Shown here one piece after another: positions 1-9,475 of a stretch of DNA of 64,000 bases (positions within the stretch are counted from its first letter, which is position 1; each line of letters begins with the position of its first letter). The notes under the pieces are model-generated. The model saw only the letters and a program-made list of their open reading frames with translations, made no database searches and had not been told where the DNA came from. A program made the translations under genes and the position numbers. This DNA is from Bacteroides caecimuris (GTDB lineage: Bacteria > Bacteroidota > Bacteroidia > Bacteroidales > Bacteroidaceae): NCBI RefSeq assembly GCF_001688725.2, contig NZ_CP015401.2, forward strand, positions 3,790,001 through 3,854,000. The letters run 5' to 3'.

Positions 1-462
1 GTATTTAGCCTTACCGGATGGTCCCGGCAGATTCACGCAAGATTCCTCGTGTCCCGCGCTACTCAGGATACCACTACGCTTCGTTTAGCTTCGAATACAG
101 GACTATCACCGTCTATGGTCCAATTTTCCAAAGGGTTCTTCTCACTAAATTTCTTGCGACATCGTGGTCCTACAACCCCAATATTGCCGTAACAACATTG
201 GTTTGGGCTAATCCCCGTTCGCTCGCCACTACTAGGGGAATCATTATTATTTTCTTTTCCTGCAGGTACTAAGATGTTTCAGTTCCCTGCGTTAGCCTCC
301 ATCAAAGATGGATGATGTTCCTTCAGAACACCGGGTTGTCCCATTCGGAAATCTCCGGATCAAAGGTTATTTGCACCTCCCCGGAGCTTATCGCAGCTTA
401 TCACGTCCTTCATCGCCTCCGAGAGCCAAGGCATCCGCCATGCGCCCTTGCTTACTTTCTTT
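1..462 (-). rRNA. rrl: 23S ribosomal RNA, 5' part (partial)
   Basis: The minus strand carries the conserved 5' end of 23S rRNA: the region around 380-460 reads, in reverse complement, as the start of domain I (GATGCCTTGGCTCTCGGAG, then GATGAAGGACGTGATAAGC). The gene runs off the left edge of the window, so only about 460 nt are seen and no 5S gene is visible. It is the third RNA gene of the operon after 16S and the two spacer tRNAs. The 5' end is placed by homology and may be off by a few bases. Confidence 0.95.
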
Positions 463-621
463 CAAACGTTCTGTCCGTGTATTGGTATTGGTTGTGGAAT
501 CGCTTCCGGCCGCCAATATTGCATACCCGGACACGTACGGTTTGATATATACTTTTAGCTCTTACTTTTTATTTTACTTCTTGTACATCATGTCAAAGAT
601 CGTTTCTCTTTTCAGAGACTG

Positions 622-695
622 TGGAGAATAACGGATTCGAACCGTTGACCCTCTGCGTGCAAGGCAGATGCTCTAGCCAGCTGAGCTAATCCCCC
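622..695 (-). tRNA. tRNA-Ala (anticodon TGC)
   Basis: A complete 74-nt cloverleaf. The 7-bp acceptor stem pairs GGGGGAU with AUUCUCC, the D arm contains AGCTCAGCTGG, the anticodon loop is CUUGCAC with anticodon UGC, and the T arm contains GGTTCGAATCC. The CCA end is not encoded. It lies in the 16S-23S spacer and is processed from the rRNA precursor. Confidence 0.97.
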
Positions 696-710
696 AAAAG
701 AGTTTCGGAG

Positions 711-784
711 TAGTCCCAGGCAGAGTTGAACTGCCGACCTCTACATTATCAGTGTAGCGCTCTAACCAACTGAGCTATAGGACT
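711..784 (-). tRNA. tRNA-Ile (anticodon GAT)
   Basis: A complete 74-nt cloverleaf. The acceptor stem pairs AGUCCUA with UGGGACU, the anticodon loop is CUGAUAA with anticodon GAU, and the T arm contains CAGTTCAACTCTG. CCA is not encoded. It lies between 16S and tRNA-Ala, the usual Ile-Ala spacer arrangement. Confidence 0.97.
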
Positions 785-1015
785 ATGTTCTACGCATTAT
801 CGGCTGCTTTCGGCATAATCGATGCAAGCATCGCTTCTGCTCTCTCTTGCTCGATAATTCAACCTTGTCTACCTGTGCGTTAGACTCGGCTTCTTGTTTC
901 TCTTGTTTATCTCTATCTATACTTCTATAGATGGTTGATCTATATTTTATAAATAAACAAGTACCAGTAGTACAAAAACAGAACCTTGAAAAAGCCATCG
1001 TTACGACATCTCTCC

Positions 1016-2545
<1,530 letters not shown>

Positions 2546-2747
2546 TAAAAGTATCTTCAACCATCCGTTAGGATGTCTTTTGCTCTGTTCAGGACGCCGT
2601 AAATTCATTGACTCTTTTCAAGTACCTGTGTCTCATAATGCATTGCTGCATTAAGACAAGTATTGACGGTTCTATTTTTTACTTGTACTACTTGTATTGT
2701 TTATCAATATTTCAAAGAACTTGTCGCTTTCGTTTCAAAAGCGGGTG
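2546..2747 (-). other. rRNA operon leader
   Basis: About 200 nt lie between the 16S 5' end and the nearest promoter. No gene is visible. This stretch should form the precursor leader that pairs with the 16S 3' flank for RNase III processing, but I did not fold it, and no boxA was securely identified. Confidence 0.4.
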
Positions 2748-2779
2748 CAAAGGTAAGCGCTTTATTTTTAACCGCCAAA
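2748..2779 (-). promoter_or_regulatory. rrn promoter, proximal
   Basis: On the minus strand the -7 box is TACCTTTG (2748-2755) and the -33 box is TTTG (2776-2779), separated by 20 bp. This is an exact match to the Bacteroides primary-sigma promoter. It is followed by CACCCGC, which also follows the distal promoter. Confidence 0.85.
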
Positions 2780-2899
2780 CTTTTTCGGAAGTTTTTTTTT
2801 CATTTTTTCTTTTTACTCATTTCTCAGGCTCTCTTTGCGAAAGGGAAAGAATGTATAAAAGAAAAGAAACAAAGGACGCTTTCTTTACGAATCGGACTG

Positions 2900-2932
2900 C
2901 AAAGATAAGAACTTTATTTTATATCCTCCAAA
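2900..2932 (-). promoter_or_regulatory. rrn promoter, middle
   Basis: On the minus strand the -7 box is TATCTTTG (2900-2907) and the -33 box is TTTG (2929-2932), separated by 21 bp. The promoter is embedded in the same T-rich context (AACTTCGAAAAAG upstream of -33) as its two neighbours, which suggests they arose by duplication. Confidence 0.8.
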
Positions 2933-3028
2933 ACTTTTTCGAAGTTTTTTTGTTCTTATGTTGAAGACCAAGACGCGCTTTCTCACTAAGTCAATCTTAC
3001 AAGGCTTTCTTCTCTTGGAAAGCGGGTG

Positions 3029-3060
3029 CAAAAGTAGGCCCTTTTTACATATACTCCAAA
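3029..3060 (-). promoter_or_regulatory. rrn promoter, distal
   Basis: On the minus strand the -7 box is TACTTTTG (3029-3036) and the -33 box is TTTG (3057-3060), separated by 20 bp. An A-rich tract with AACTTCGAAAAAA lies upstream, a possible UP-like element. The initially transcribed CACCCGCTTT matches the proximal promoter. Confidence 0.8.
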
Positions 3061-3328
3061 TATATCAGGATCTTTTTTCGAAGTTTTTTTGAAGGATTTT
3101 GCTAAAGTGCTGAAAGAGAATGATGTTGTAGAACATGTTTTCTTTATCATAAAAGGATTGAATAGGAAGCGGTAAAGGAAATGCACATTATTATATTGCA
3201 TGCGGGTGCACGCGTGCGCATGCGAAGAATCGCACACATGAAAAGAATAGAGCGAAAGGGATAAACAAGAGAAAAAAGGTAGATTAGACAACGGATTGTT
3301 GATTGAAGAGATCCGTTAGTTCCGGTGG

Positions 3329-3435
3329 TCCCACATATTGTGGGAAAGTATTCCCGCATATTATGGGAATTTGTTCCCAATTAATAGGGAATCTTTTCCC
3401 AAGCAGTAGGGAAACTTTTCCCACAATATGTGGGA
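3329..3435. repeat. Array of five TCCC...GGGA palindromes, 22-23 bp period
   Basis: Five small palindromes of 16-17 bp, each starting TCCC and ending GGGA, begin at 3329, 3352, 3375, 3397 and 3419 (steps 23, 23, 22, 22). The inner bases vary. The first and last units read TCCCACATATTGTGGGA and its complement-like TCCCACAATATGTGGGA. The function is unknown; it resembles in design the array at 16943-17104. Confidence 0.85.
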
Positions 3436-3644
3436 CTAATACACGGTATATGGAAACAAGCAAAAGGAAGAGGGCGGATACGATATAACTACACTTGGCA
3501 AAAGCCGGCAATTGAGGCATATATCAGGCATTCAAGCGATAAAAAAACGAGAAATACACTAAAAACAGAGGAGTGCTTGCAGAGGTGCAAAAACAACATA
3601 TATCATTATCAATCAATGGTTTGAATCAAAAAAGGAGAATTCGG

Positions 3645-3755
3645 ATAGTGAGGGCAAACGCCTGCCCTCACTATGCTATCATACTTGCCCTAATAGCGGA
3701 AAGCACGATGAATAAAGGGATTGGGAGGAGATATGAGAGCATGAGGGCAAAAAAG
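3645..3755. repeat. Inverted TGAGGGCA / TGCCCTCA repeats
   Basis: The sequence AGTGAGGGCA is followed after six bases by TGCCCTCACT, forming a perfect hairpin (about 3647-3672). TTGCCCT (about 3689) and TGAGGGCAAA (about 3741) follow further on. GATGAATAA lies between them, a 9-mer also found in the repeat locus at 37613-38050. The function is unknown. Confidence 0.5.
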
Positions 3756-3909
3756 GGAAATAATTCCTGTGGGAGGATTAAGAAAAATGAATTTAGGGGA
3801 GAATTACGAAAGTAAGCAAATATAGGCACTGGCTGAATTTACTAAATGAACGGAGAAAAACTTACTACCCAATTGGAAGAAGAAACAAAAATCGTTTGCA
3901 GGGGGAGAT

Positions 3910-3977
3910 ATACTGATTGGTTTCTGAATACCACATATACTGATTAGCTTCCGATACTGATTAGCTTCCGAATATCA
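3910..3977. repeat. Three-unit degenerate repeat (ATACTGATT...)
   Basis: Three copies of ATACTGATTRGYTTCYGA start at 3910, 3937 and 3954. Spacing is irregular (27 and 17 bp). They lie just downstream of the aldo/keto reductase terminator. Confidence 0.55.
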
Positions 3978-3996
3978 TGCAAGGCATATTGCGTAC

Positions 3997-4028
3997 AAAA
4001 AAGCCCTTGATCTTGAAACAACAAGGGG
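3997..4028 (-). terminator. Terminator of the aldo/keto reductase gene
   Basis: On the minus strand CCCTTG and CAAGGG form a short stem around a loop of about 12 bases, followed by CTTTTTTG. It lies 26 bp past the stop codon of the gene at 4054. Confidence 0.6.
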
Positions 4029-4053
4029 AACCAACATACTCCCCCGCCTGAAA

Positions 4054-5058
4054 CTATTCAGATAAAACCCGTTCGATCTCTCTCAACTCGTCTGCCGTGA
4101 AATCCAAATGCTCCAGTGCCTTCAAATTGTCTGCCAACTGGCTGACAGAGCTTGCGCCCACAATCACCGAAGTCATCCGTTCGTCTTTCAGCACCCATGC
4201 CAGTGCCATTTCAGCGAGTGTTTGTCCACGTCGGAGGGCTATTTCGTTTAGTCGGCGGGCTGCCTCTACCTTTTCAGGCGTCACTTGCGAAAGCTGGAGA
4301 AAACCCGAAGAACGTGCAGCACGAGAACCTTCCGGAATACCATTCAGGTATTTGTCTGTCAACAACCCTTGCGCCAAAGGAGAAAAGGCGATGAAACCGG
4401 AACCATATTCTGCTGCCAGCGGAAGCGTTTCCACCTCCACCGCACGGTCGAACATACTATACCGATACTGGCTGATGAGACAGGGAACACCAGCTTTTGC
4501 CATCATCTCGTAAGCAATACGTGCTTGTTCGGGGGGATATTTGGAGATTCCGATATACAGCGCTTTCCCTTGTTTCACGATATCAATCAATGCCTGAATG
4601 GTTTCTTCGACCGGAGTAACCCCATCATAACGATGGCTATAAAAGATATCAAAATACTCTAATCCTGTTCGACGGAGACTTTGGTCAATGCTCGCCATCA
4701 GATTTTTACGGGAACTATTCCCGCCATAAGGACCAGCCCACATTTCATGGCCGGCTTTGGAAGAGATAATCATTTCATCCCGATAGCCGCGGAAGTTCTC
4801 TCGCAAGATTCGTCCGAAATTACTTTCGGCACTTCCGGGAACAGGACCGTAATTGTTTGCCAGGTCGAAGTGAGTGACACCGTGATCGAACGCATACTTA
4901 ATCATGTCGGTTGCCACATCGAAATTGTCCACACTACCGAAGTTGTGCCACAACCCCAAGGAGATTAAAGGTAATTGCAAGCCGCTCTTGCCACAATATT
5001 TATAGGACATCCGTTCGTAACGTCCGGCTGCCGGCTGATAATCGAAAGACTTTTCCAT
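4054..5058 (-). CDS. Aldo/keto reductase, L-glyceraldehyde 3-phosphate reductase type
   Basis: This 334-residue protein is a soluble NADPH-dependent aldo/keto reductase of the YghZ/MgrA group (AKR14-like), which in E. coli reduces L-glyceraldehyde 3-phosphate and methylglyoxal. It shows the family layout: YKYCGKSGLQLP at residues 19-30, the DLANNYGP motif with catalytic Asp and Tyr near residue 65, SSKAGHEMW with the catalytic Lys, IFYSHRYD with the active-site His, and a C-terminal cofactor loop (VIVGASSVSQLADNL). Length matches the family. The gene stands alone, with its own promoter and terminator, so its physiological role cannot be read from neighbours. The substrate is inferred from homology. 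Confidence 0.9.
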   Translation of the reverse strand: MEKSFDYQPAAGRYERMSYKYCGKSGLQLPLISLGLWHNFGSVDNFDVATDMIKYAFDHGVTHFDLANNYGPVPGSAESNFGRILRENFRGYRDEMIISSKAGHEMWAGPYGGNSSRKNLMASIDQSLRRTGLEYFDIFYSHRYDGVTPVEETIQALIDIVKQGKALYIGISKYPPEQARIAYEMMAKAGVPCLISQYRYSMFDRAVEVETLPLAAEYGSGFIAFSPLAQGLLTDKYLNGIPEGSRAARSSGFLQLSQVTPEKVEAARRLNEIALRRGQTLAEMALAWVLKDERMTSVIVGASSVSQLADNLKALEHLDFTADELREIERVLSE

Positions 5059-5080
5059 AATACATTATATTTTACTTTCA

Positions 5081-5112
5081 CAAATATAAATGAAAATCGT
5101 GGGAATCTCACA
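5081..5112 (-). promoter_or_regulatory. Promoter of the aldo/keto reductase gene
   Basis: On the minus strand the -7 box is TATATTTG (5081-5088), an exact TAnnTTTG match. The -33 position is TGTG (5109-5112), three of four bases, with 20 bp spacing. It gives a short leader to the ATG at 5058. Confidence 0.65.
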
Positions 5113-5190
5113 CCGATAGAATAAAGAATATATTTTTCTTTAGAGGAAAGGAAGGAAAAATATTCCAAATACAGCTTTAGTCGAATATTA

Positions 5191-5260
5191 ACGTAAGTTC
5201 GATATAAGTTTGTCTGCATATTTCCCCTCCTCCGGGAAGGAGGAGAATCGGAAGAGAATA
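5191..5260. repeat. Dispersed hairpin element, copy 1
   Basis: The sequence ACGTAAGTTCGATA is followed by a G-rich hairpin (CCTCCT, then AGGAGG, 5226-5245) and GAATC. The same ordered blocks occur at 16638-16701, with about 70 percent identity over 65 bp by eye. No coding capacity. The right-hand terminal repeat seen in copy 2 is not evident here. Confidence 0.55.
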
Positions 5261-5290
5261 TGTTAATAAAAAACGGATATAAGAATTAAA

Positions 5291-5400
5291 ATGAAGCAGT
5301 CCGACATTCAATGAAGCAGTCCGACATTCAATGAAGCAGCCCGACATTCAATGAAGCAGTCCGACATTCAATGAAGCAGCCCGACATTCAATGGAGTAAC
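5291..5400. repeat. 20-bp direct tandem repeat, five full units
   Basis: The unit ATGAAGCAGTCCGACATTCA is repeated five times exactly in step (5291, 5311, 5331, 5351, 5371). The only variation is T/C at unit position 10. A decayed sixth unit follows (ATGGAGTAACCCGA at 5391). The array lies in the 3' flank of the MBOAT gene, 52 bp past its stop. Confidence 0.95.
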
Positions 5401-5452
5401 CCGAAAACCCACAGGATATGTTATGTTAGGACTCAAGCCCTCATACAACCAA

Positions 5453-6946
5453 TCAGAACTGGAAATAAATAAACGGCTGAATCTCCGAACTCTTCATCTG
5501 AATAACCAGATAAATCAAAGCTACCATCAATACAGCCTTTCCCAAGAACGGCATACGAATAACGCCTCGGCAAACTGCATTTTCCCAACTATCAGGAGCA
5601 AAATGAAGCAAGAAGCCAAGCAGCATCAATGCAAATACCTTCCAATATCCTTCGAGCAATTGCGGCAACAGTTGCGGACGGAAAGTAGTGAATATCTGTC
5701 CCAGCATATCCATCGAGTTCTGAAAATCGGCATTGCGGAAGAAAATCCAACAGAAGCAGACGAAATGGAAAGTGATAATCACTCCAAACACACGCCGCCA
5801 ACCGTGACTTTCCTCTCCCTTCTTGCGACCGGTGACAGACATCCACATTTTATGTAATGCCAAAGCTACCCCATGAAAAGCCCCCCAAAGAACAAAGTTC
5901 CAAGAGGCACCATGCCACAATCCACCCAGGAACATGGTAATGATAAGATTCAGGTATTGCCGGAACTTACCTTTCCGGTTTCCGCCTAAAGAGATATACA
6001 GATAATCGCGCAACCAACTGGATAAAGAGATGTGCCAACGACGCCAAAATTCCGTAATAGAGGCAGACTTATAAGGTGAATTAAAATTGAGATTGAAATG
6101 GAAACCTAACAATAAGGCGATACCGATAGCCATGTCGCTATATCCGGAAAAGTCACAGTAAATCTGCAAAGCATAACCATATACGCCCATCAGATTCTCC
6201 ACACCGGAATAGAGAGTAGGGTTATCAAAAATACGTTCCACAAAGTTGATGCTGATATAATCGGATATGATAGCTTTCTTGAAAAGACCAGAAACAATCA
6301 GAAAGATTCCGCGCCCGAACATCTCCTGCGAAACGAATAAGGGTTTCCGGATTTGCGGAATAAAGTCGCGGGCACGCACGATAGGTCCCGCCACCAACTG
6401 AGGGAAGAAAGATACGTAAAAGGCATAATCTAAAAAACTGGTCAATGGTTTTATGTCTCTCCGGTAAACATCGATGGTATAGCTTAGCGACTGGAAAGTG
6501 AAAAAGGAGATGCCGACCGGCAGGAATATATCGAGAGCGGTAAATTCTCCTCCCATCAATGACGCAATCACTCCACCCAGGAAATTGGTATATTTGAAAT
6601 AAACAAGAAGTCCTAAATTAACTCCCAAACTCAAAGCGACCAATCCTTTACGTTTCCAATACCCCTCTGCACGATCCATAAGTTGCGCAAGGAAAAAGTC
6701 GGCAACGGTGACTATGGCAAGCAGAAAAAAATAGGTGCCGCTACTCTTATAGTAAAAATAATAGGAAAAGAGGGTGACAAACAAGATACGGGCAGTGTGT
6801 TTGTGTTGCAGCAACACATACACCACCATGAAAGCAGCGAACAACCAAAGGAAGATACCGCTGCTGAATATCATTGGCGCTTGCGGATCGTAGGTAAGTA
6901 CCTCTTTCAGTCTACTGAAGTCTATATCAATGGGAAACATAGTCAT
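5453..6946 (-). CDS. MBOAT family O-acyltransferase (AlgI/DltB-like)
   Basis: This 497-residue polytopic membrane protein of the MBOAT family moves acyl (usually acetyl) groups across the inner membrane for attachment to a surface or periplasmic glycan. It has about ten hydrophobic segments, the PVGISFFTFQSLSYTIDVYRR block typical of AlgI, FWRRWHISLSSWLRDYLYI near residues 308-326, and the conserved GLWHGASWNFVLWGAFHG with the presumed catalytic His near residue 350. I chose the ATG at 6946 (MTMFPIDIDF), which overlaps the upstream stop by 20 bp; an upstream in-frame extension to 7018 reads as cytosolic junk inside the neighbour. It follows two SGNH genes in one operon, the usual partnership of an acyl transporter with periplasmic transferases. 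The target glycan is unknown. Confidence 0.9.
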   Translation of the reverse strand: MTMFPIDIDFSRLKEVLTYDPQAPMIFSSGIFLWLFAAFMVVYVLLQHKHTARILFVTLFSYYFYYKSSGTYFFLLAIVTVADFFLAQLMDRAEGYWKRKGLVALSLGVNLGLLVYFKYTNFLGGVIASLMGGEFTALDIFLPVGISFFTFQSLSYTIDVYRRDIKPLTSFLDYAFYVSFFPQLVAGPIVRARDFIPQIRKPLFVSQEMFGRGIFLIVSGLFKKAIISDYISINFVERIFDNPTLYSGVENLMGVYGYALQIYCDFSGYSDMAIGIALLLGFHFNLNFNSPYKSASITEFWRRWHISLSSWLRDYLYISLGGNRKGKFRQYLNLIITMFLGGLWHGASWNFVLWGAFHGVALALHKMWMSVTGRKKGEESHGWRRVFGVIITFHFVCFCWIFFRNADFQNSMDMLGQIFTTFRPQLLPQLLEGYWKVFALMLLGFLLHFAPDSWENAVCRGVIRMPFLGKAVLMVALIYLVIQMKSSEIQPFIYFQF

Positions 6947-7844
6947 TATATGCTTTGATAAGTGCTTGGTATAATAAATTTCCTTGCAGGATGTATCCTT
7001 CGGGTAAATAATGTACATGATCGGGACGCATCAGTTTTGCAGCGGTCCAGTTCGTGCAGGCACGATGCTTCCCTCCGACTACATCGTACATATCCCACAC
7101 GAGCAGACGATGGTCTTTTGCATAACGGCGAATGGTTTCCGCCGCTGTTGCCGTACGTGGATTGATGGCATACGTACGTTTACGCTTTCGTTGCCGGAAA
7201 CTTTCATAAGAACCGGGAGGGGTAGTCAGAAGAATGGGCACGTCAGGAAGACTGTCGCGCAACAGTTTCACCAGCTCATCCATCTGATTGTAGTGCATAT
7301 TTATATGATAACGCCGGTTATGGCTTTCATTGGTTCCGAAAGAGAGAATCAACAATTCGGGTTTCAAGGCAGCAATTTCGGCAATACGATCCGGATGGGT
7401 AAATGTAAGGCAAGTAGCCCCGTTGACACCTTTATCTATATAAGAAACAGCACCGAAAGTTTCTGCCAAACGGGCGCCGGTGGTTTGAGGGTAGATATGT
7501 CCGCGTATATGGCTATCGCCAATATGAACAATGCGGACTGTATCTTCGGAGAGTCCGGCACGCACCTGACGAAAATGTTCGAAGACGGGAGCCAGCAGAG
7601 CGATACTGTCAATAATCTCATTCCGGCCGGTTTCGCGGAAAGCTGAAGGGAAGGATGTTTGTACAGTGATCGTATCATTCGTCCAGTTCATTTCCCGTAA
7701 GGGCTTTATAAGTTTTGCGGTCTTTCCCGGCGGAGGACATACAGGGATACGGTCTTGCGCGATTGCTTTTACAAAGAAACAAGAAACACTCAACATACCG
7801 ACGAGAATAAAAATAAAGATAGACTGTAGATTATTCTTTCTCAT
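6927..7844 (-). CDS. SGNH/GDSL hydrolase-fold protein, probable O-acetyltransferase partner (1)
   Basis: This 305-residue exported protein starts with a hydrophobic signal (residues 5-30, with LSVSC near 20 as a possible lipobox). It shows SGNH blocks: HIGDSH with the catalytic Ser near residue 107, LSFGTNESHN (block III Asn), and DHVHYLPEGY near the C-terminus with the Asp-His pair. Such proteins act with MBOAT transporters to place or remove acetyl groups on glycans. The start at 7844 (MRKNNLQS) overlaps the end of the upstream gene by 14 bp, which implies translational coupling. Specificity is not visible. Confidence 0.85.
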   Translation of the reverse strand: MRKNNLQSIFIFILVGMLSVSCFFVKAIAQDRIPVCPPPGKTAKLIKPLREMNWTNDTITVQTSFPSAFRETGRNEIIDSIALLAPVFEHFRQVRAGLSEDTVRIVHIGDSHIRGHIYPQTTGARLAETFGAVSYIDKGVNGATCLTFTHPDRIAEIAALKPELLILSFGTNESHNRRYHINMHYNQMDELVKLLRDSLPDVPILLTTPPGSYESFRQRKRKRTYAINPRTATAAETIRRYAKDHRLLVWDMYDVVGGKHRACTNWTAAKLMRPDHVHYLPEGYILQGNLLYQALIKAYNDYVSH

Positions 7845-9231
7845 AAGCACGCCTCCTGTCGTATTGTTCCTTACCATAAATCAAAGTTTCATAAAGTAGT
7901 CCCGCCAAATGCTTGCCGCCACGGAAGTTTATATGTGTATAGTCGTAGTTTGCCATAGAAGGTTTGGCATGCACCAATTTTGCCATGCTTCCGTCGCCGC
8001 CCATGGCTTCAAACATGTTCCAAAAGGCAATACCGCTTTCGGCTGCAATGTTTTGCTGATAACGAATCAGGTTCTTGACGCCGGGCATGGTACGGAGTTC
8101 GCCGTTATCGTTTTTATAGTCACGGTCGCCGACACTCAATAACAAGATTCCTGCTTGTGGGAAGCAGGTTTTCAGATGCTCGATAGCCGTGAGCAGCCCT
8201 TTCTGATAGTTATCATAATTACGTCCCCGTTGGGTAGCTACATTCAAACCATATTCGAGGATAATCAGATCGTAAGGACGTTGACGGTTAAACTGTTTCA
8301 ACATGTGCGGAGGAATACCCCGCAGAGAAAGACCGGAACTGCCACGCAACGAGAAGTTGTCGAGAATGATTCCTTTCTTTCCATCCATTGCCAGACCATA
8401 GAACAATGTAGAATCTGCACGGTCTACCGTCCAACGGATAGAGCCGATGCGCCCGTCTACCTGGATTTGCTGTAATCCGTCGGAAGGAGCTAATGAATAA
8501 TTCTTGTTTTCTCCTTTGTTCACACGAGCAGAAAGAAGGACGGAACCTCTGTTATGGAAGAAGATGGAAGCACGCTGGCAAGTGTCGAGCAGGGAGGCAT
8601 ATTTATCTTGCCCGCGCAGTTCTACATAAGCTCCGTGCCGAGGAACGAAATAATGACCGGATATGCCTTGCTTCTTCTTATCGAAATAGGCGGTATCTGT
8701 TACTGCATGACTGGACCATCCACCAAACGTATGCCGCACAGTAGGACGGTAACCGCTTGTCATAGAAGTGATGGTAACAAAACCTACGCCACAACCGCCG
8801 AATTGTTTCTGAAGCATTTCGCGTAAGTCGGCGGTAAAGATATCCGCCTCGATAAAGGAGTCTCCGAATACGGCAATACGCACCTGTTTGTCATCATCGT
8901 CATCCGAATCATTGGAAGAGATACGGTCGAGCGCTTCATAAAAAGGAGCCATCCCCCGGAGCGTGGAATCACTGTAGTCTTCAATGCAAGTCATACCCGT
9001 ACGACAGGTATCTACAAAGACAGGTTTTACAACAGGAGGCAAAGGGATGCTATCCGAATCGGCCGCGGCAGTCTCCGATTCCGGATAACGAAGGTCGCTC
9101 AAAAGGTCTACACGCCTCATCGTGTGCCCGTCAATAGTCAGCACCGGAAGCCAATGAAGCCCAAGTAAGGCTGCAAATACAATCAGCACGAACCATAATG
9201 AATATTTCAAATAATTCTTTATTATCTCCAT
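7831..9231 (-). CDS. SGNH hydrolase-fold protein, probable O-acetyltransferase partner (2)
   Basis: This 466-residue protein has one N-terminal membrane anchor (residues 9-28) and a periplasmic SGNH domain. Motifs are AVFGDSFIEAD (nucleophile Ser, about residue 121), ILEYGLNVA, and a C-terminal YTHINFRGG with the catalytic His; the Asp lies just before, in NYDYTH. It is larger than its neighbour and carries a middle insertion with a beta-rich look. It is the first gene of the operon. I chose 9231 because the -7 box at 9257-9264 lies inside the longer frame that would start at 9279. The role in O-acylation of a glycan is inferred from the MBOAT gene two positions downstream. Confidence 0.82.
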   Translation of the reverse strand: MEIIKNYLKYSLWFVLIVFAALLGLHWLPVLTIDGHTMRRVDLLSDLRYPESETAAADSDSIPLPPVVKPVFVDTCRTGMTCIEDYSDSTLRGMAPFYEALDRISSNDSDDDDDKQVRIAVFGDSFIEADIFTADLREMLQKQFGGCGVGFVTITSMTSGYRPTVRHTFGGWSSHAVTDTAYFDKKKQGISGHYFVPRHGAYVELRGQDKYASLLDTCQRASIFFHNRGSVLLSARVNKGENKNYSLAPSDGLQQIQVDGRIGSIRWTVDRADSTLFYGLAMDGKKGIILDNFSLRGSSGLSLRGIPPHMLKQFNRQRPYDLIILEYGLNVATQRGRNYDNYQKGLLTAIEHLKTCFPQAGILLLSVGDRDYKNDNGELRTMPGVKNLIRYQQNIAAESGIAFWNMFEAMGGDGSMAKLVHAKPSMANYDYTHINFRGGKHLAGLLYETLIYGKEQYDRRRAYEKE

Positions 9232-9256
9232 AATGTTTCTAAAATCCCAAACGACC

Positions 9257-9288
9257 ACAAAGATAGGCAAAAGCCACAAAAAGAACGA
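9257..9288 (-). promoter_or_regulatory. Promoter of the O-acylation operon
   Basis: On the minus strand the -7 box is TATCTTTG (9257-9264), an exact match. The -33 region is TTCG or TTTC at 20-21 bp, a weak match. The transcript would start near 9250, giving a short leader to the ATG at 9231. Confidence 0.6.
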
Positions 9289-9388
9289 AATTGTCCAAAA
9301 ATATATTTTGAGATGATCCGTTCTTTTAGTATATTGTTGTATTTATCAAAATATTTAAAGCCGCTTCATGATTTTTTTAGTTAAAATA

Positions 9389-9420
9389 TTTGTTTTTTGC
9401 ATTTCCTTGTTTTTATTTTG
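9389..9420 (+). promoter_or_regulatory. Candidate promoter of the fimbrial operon
   Basis: TTTG (9389-9392) is followed after 20 bp by TTATTTTG (9413-9420), seven of eight to TAnnTTTG. The ATG lies 56 bp downstream. Other T-rich alternatives nearby cannot be excluded. Confidence 0.45.
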
Positions 9421-9475
9421 CAGAATATTTTTTAGGAGACCTAAATTTATAAGTTTAAGTTAGTGCTGTGTAGTT

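Larger units (their letters stand above)
3061..4053. other. Gene-free spacer with several short repeats
   Basis: No convincing gene lies in this nearly 1-kb stretch between the rrn promoters and the aldo/keto reductase. Open frames here are short, overlap each other and lack starts or recognisable protein sequence. It contains a palindromic array (3329-3435), inverted copies of TGAGGGCA (about 3648-3752), a three-unit repeat (3910-3977) and the terminator of the downstream minus-strand gene. Confidence 0.7.
5059..5452. other. Spacer with promoter, hairpin element and 20-bp tandem repeats
   Basis: This stretch holds the aldo/keto reductase promoter, a hairpin element also found at 16631-16737, and a tandem array (5291-5400) just past the stop codon of the MBOAT gene. 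No gene is supported. Confidence 0.7.

Noticed and set aside
3147..3815. Overlapping frames of 60-100 codons between the rrn promoters and the aldo/keto reductase
   Set aside because: They cover repeat arrays, conflict with each other on both strands and show no protein-like sequence or promoter.
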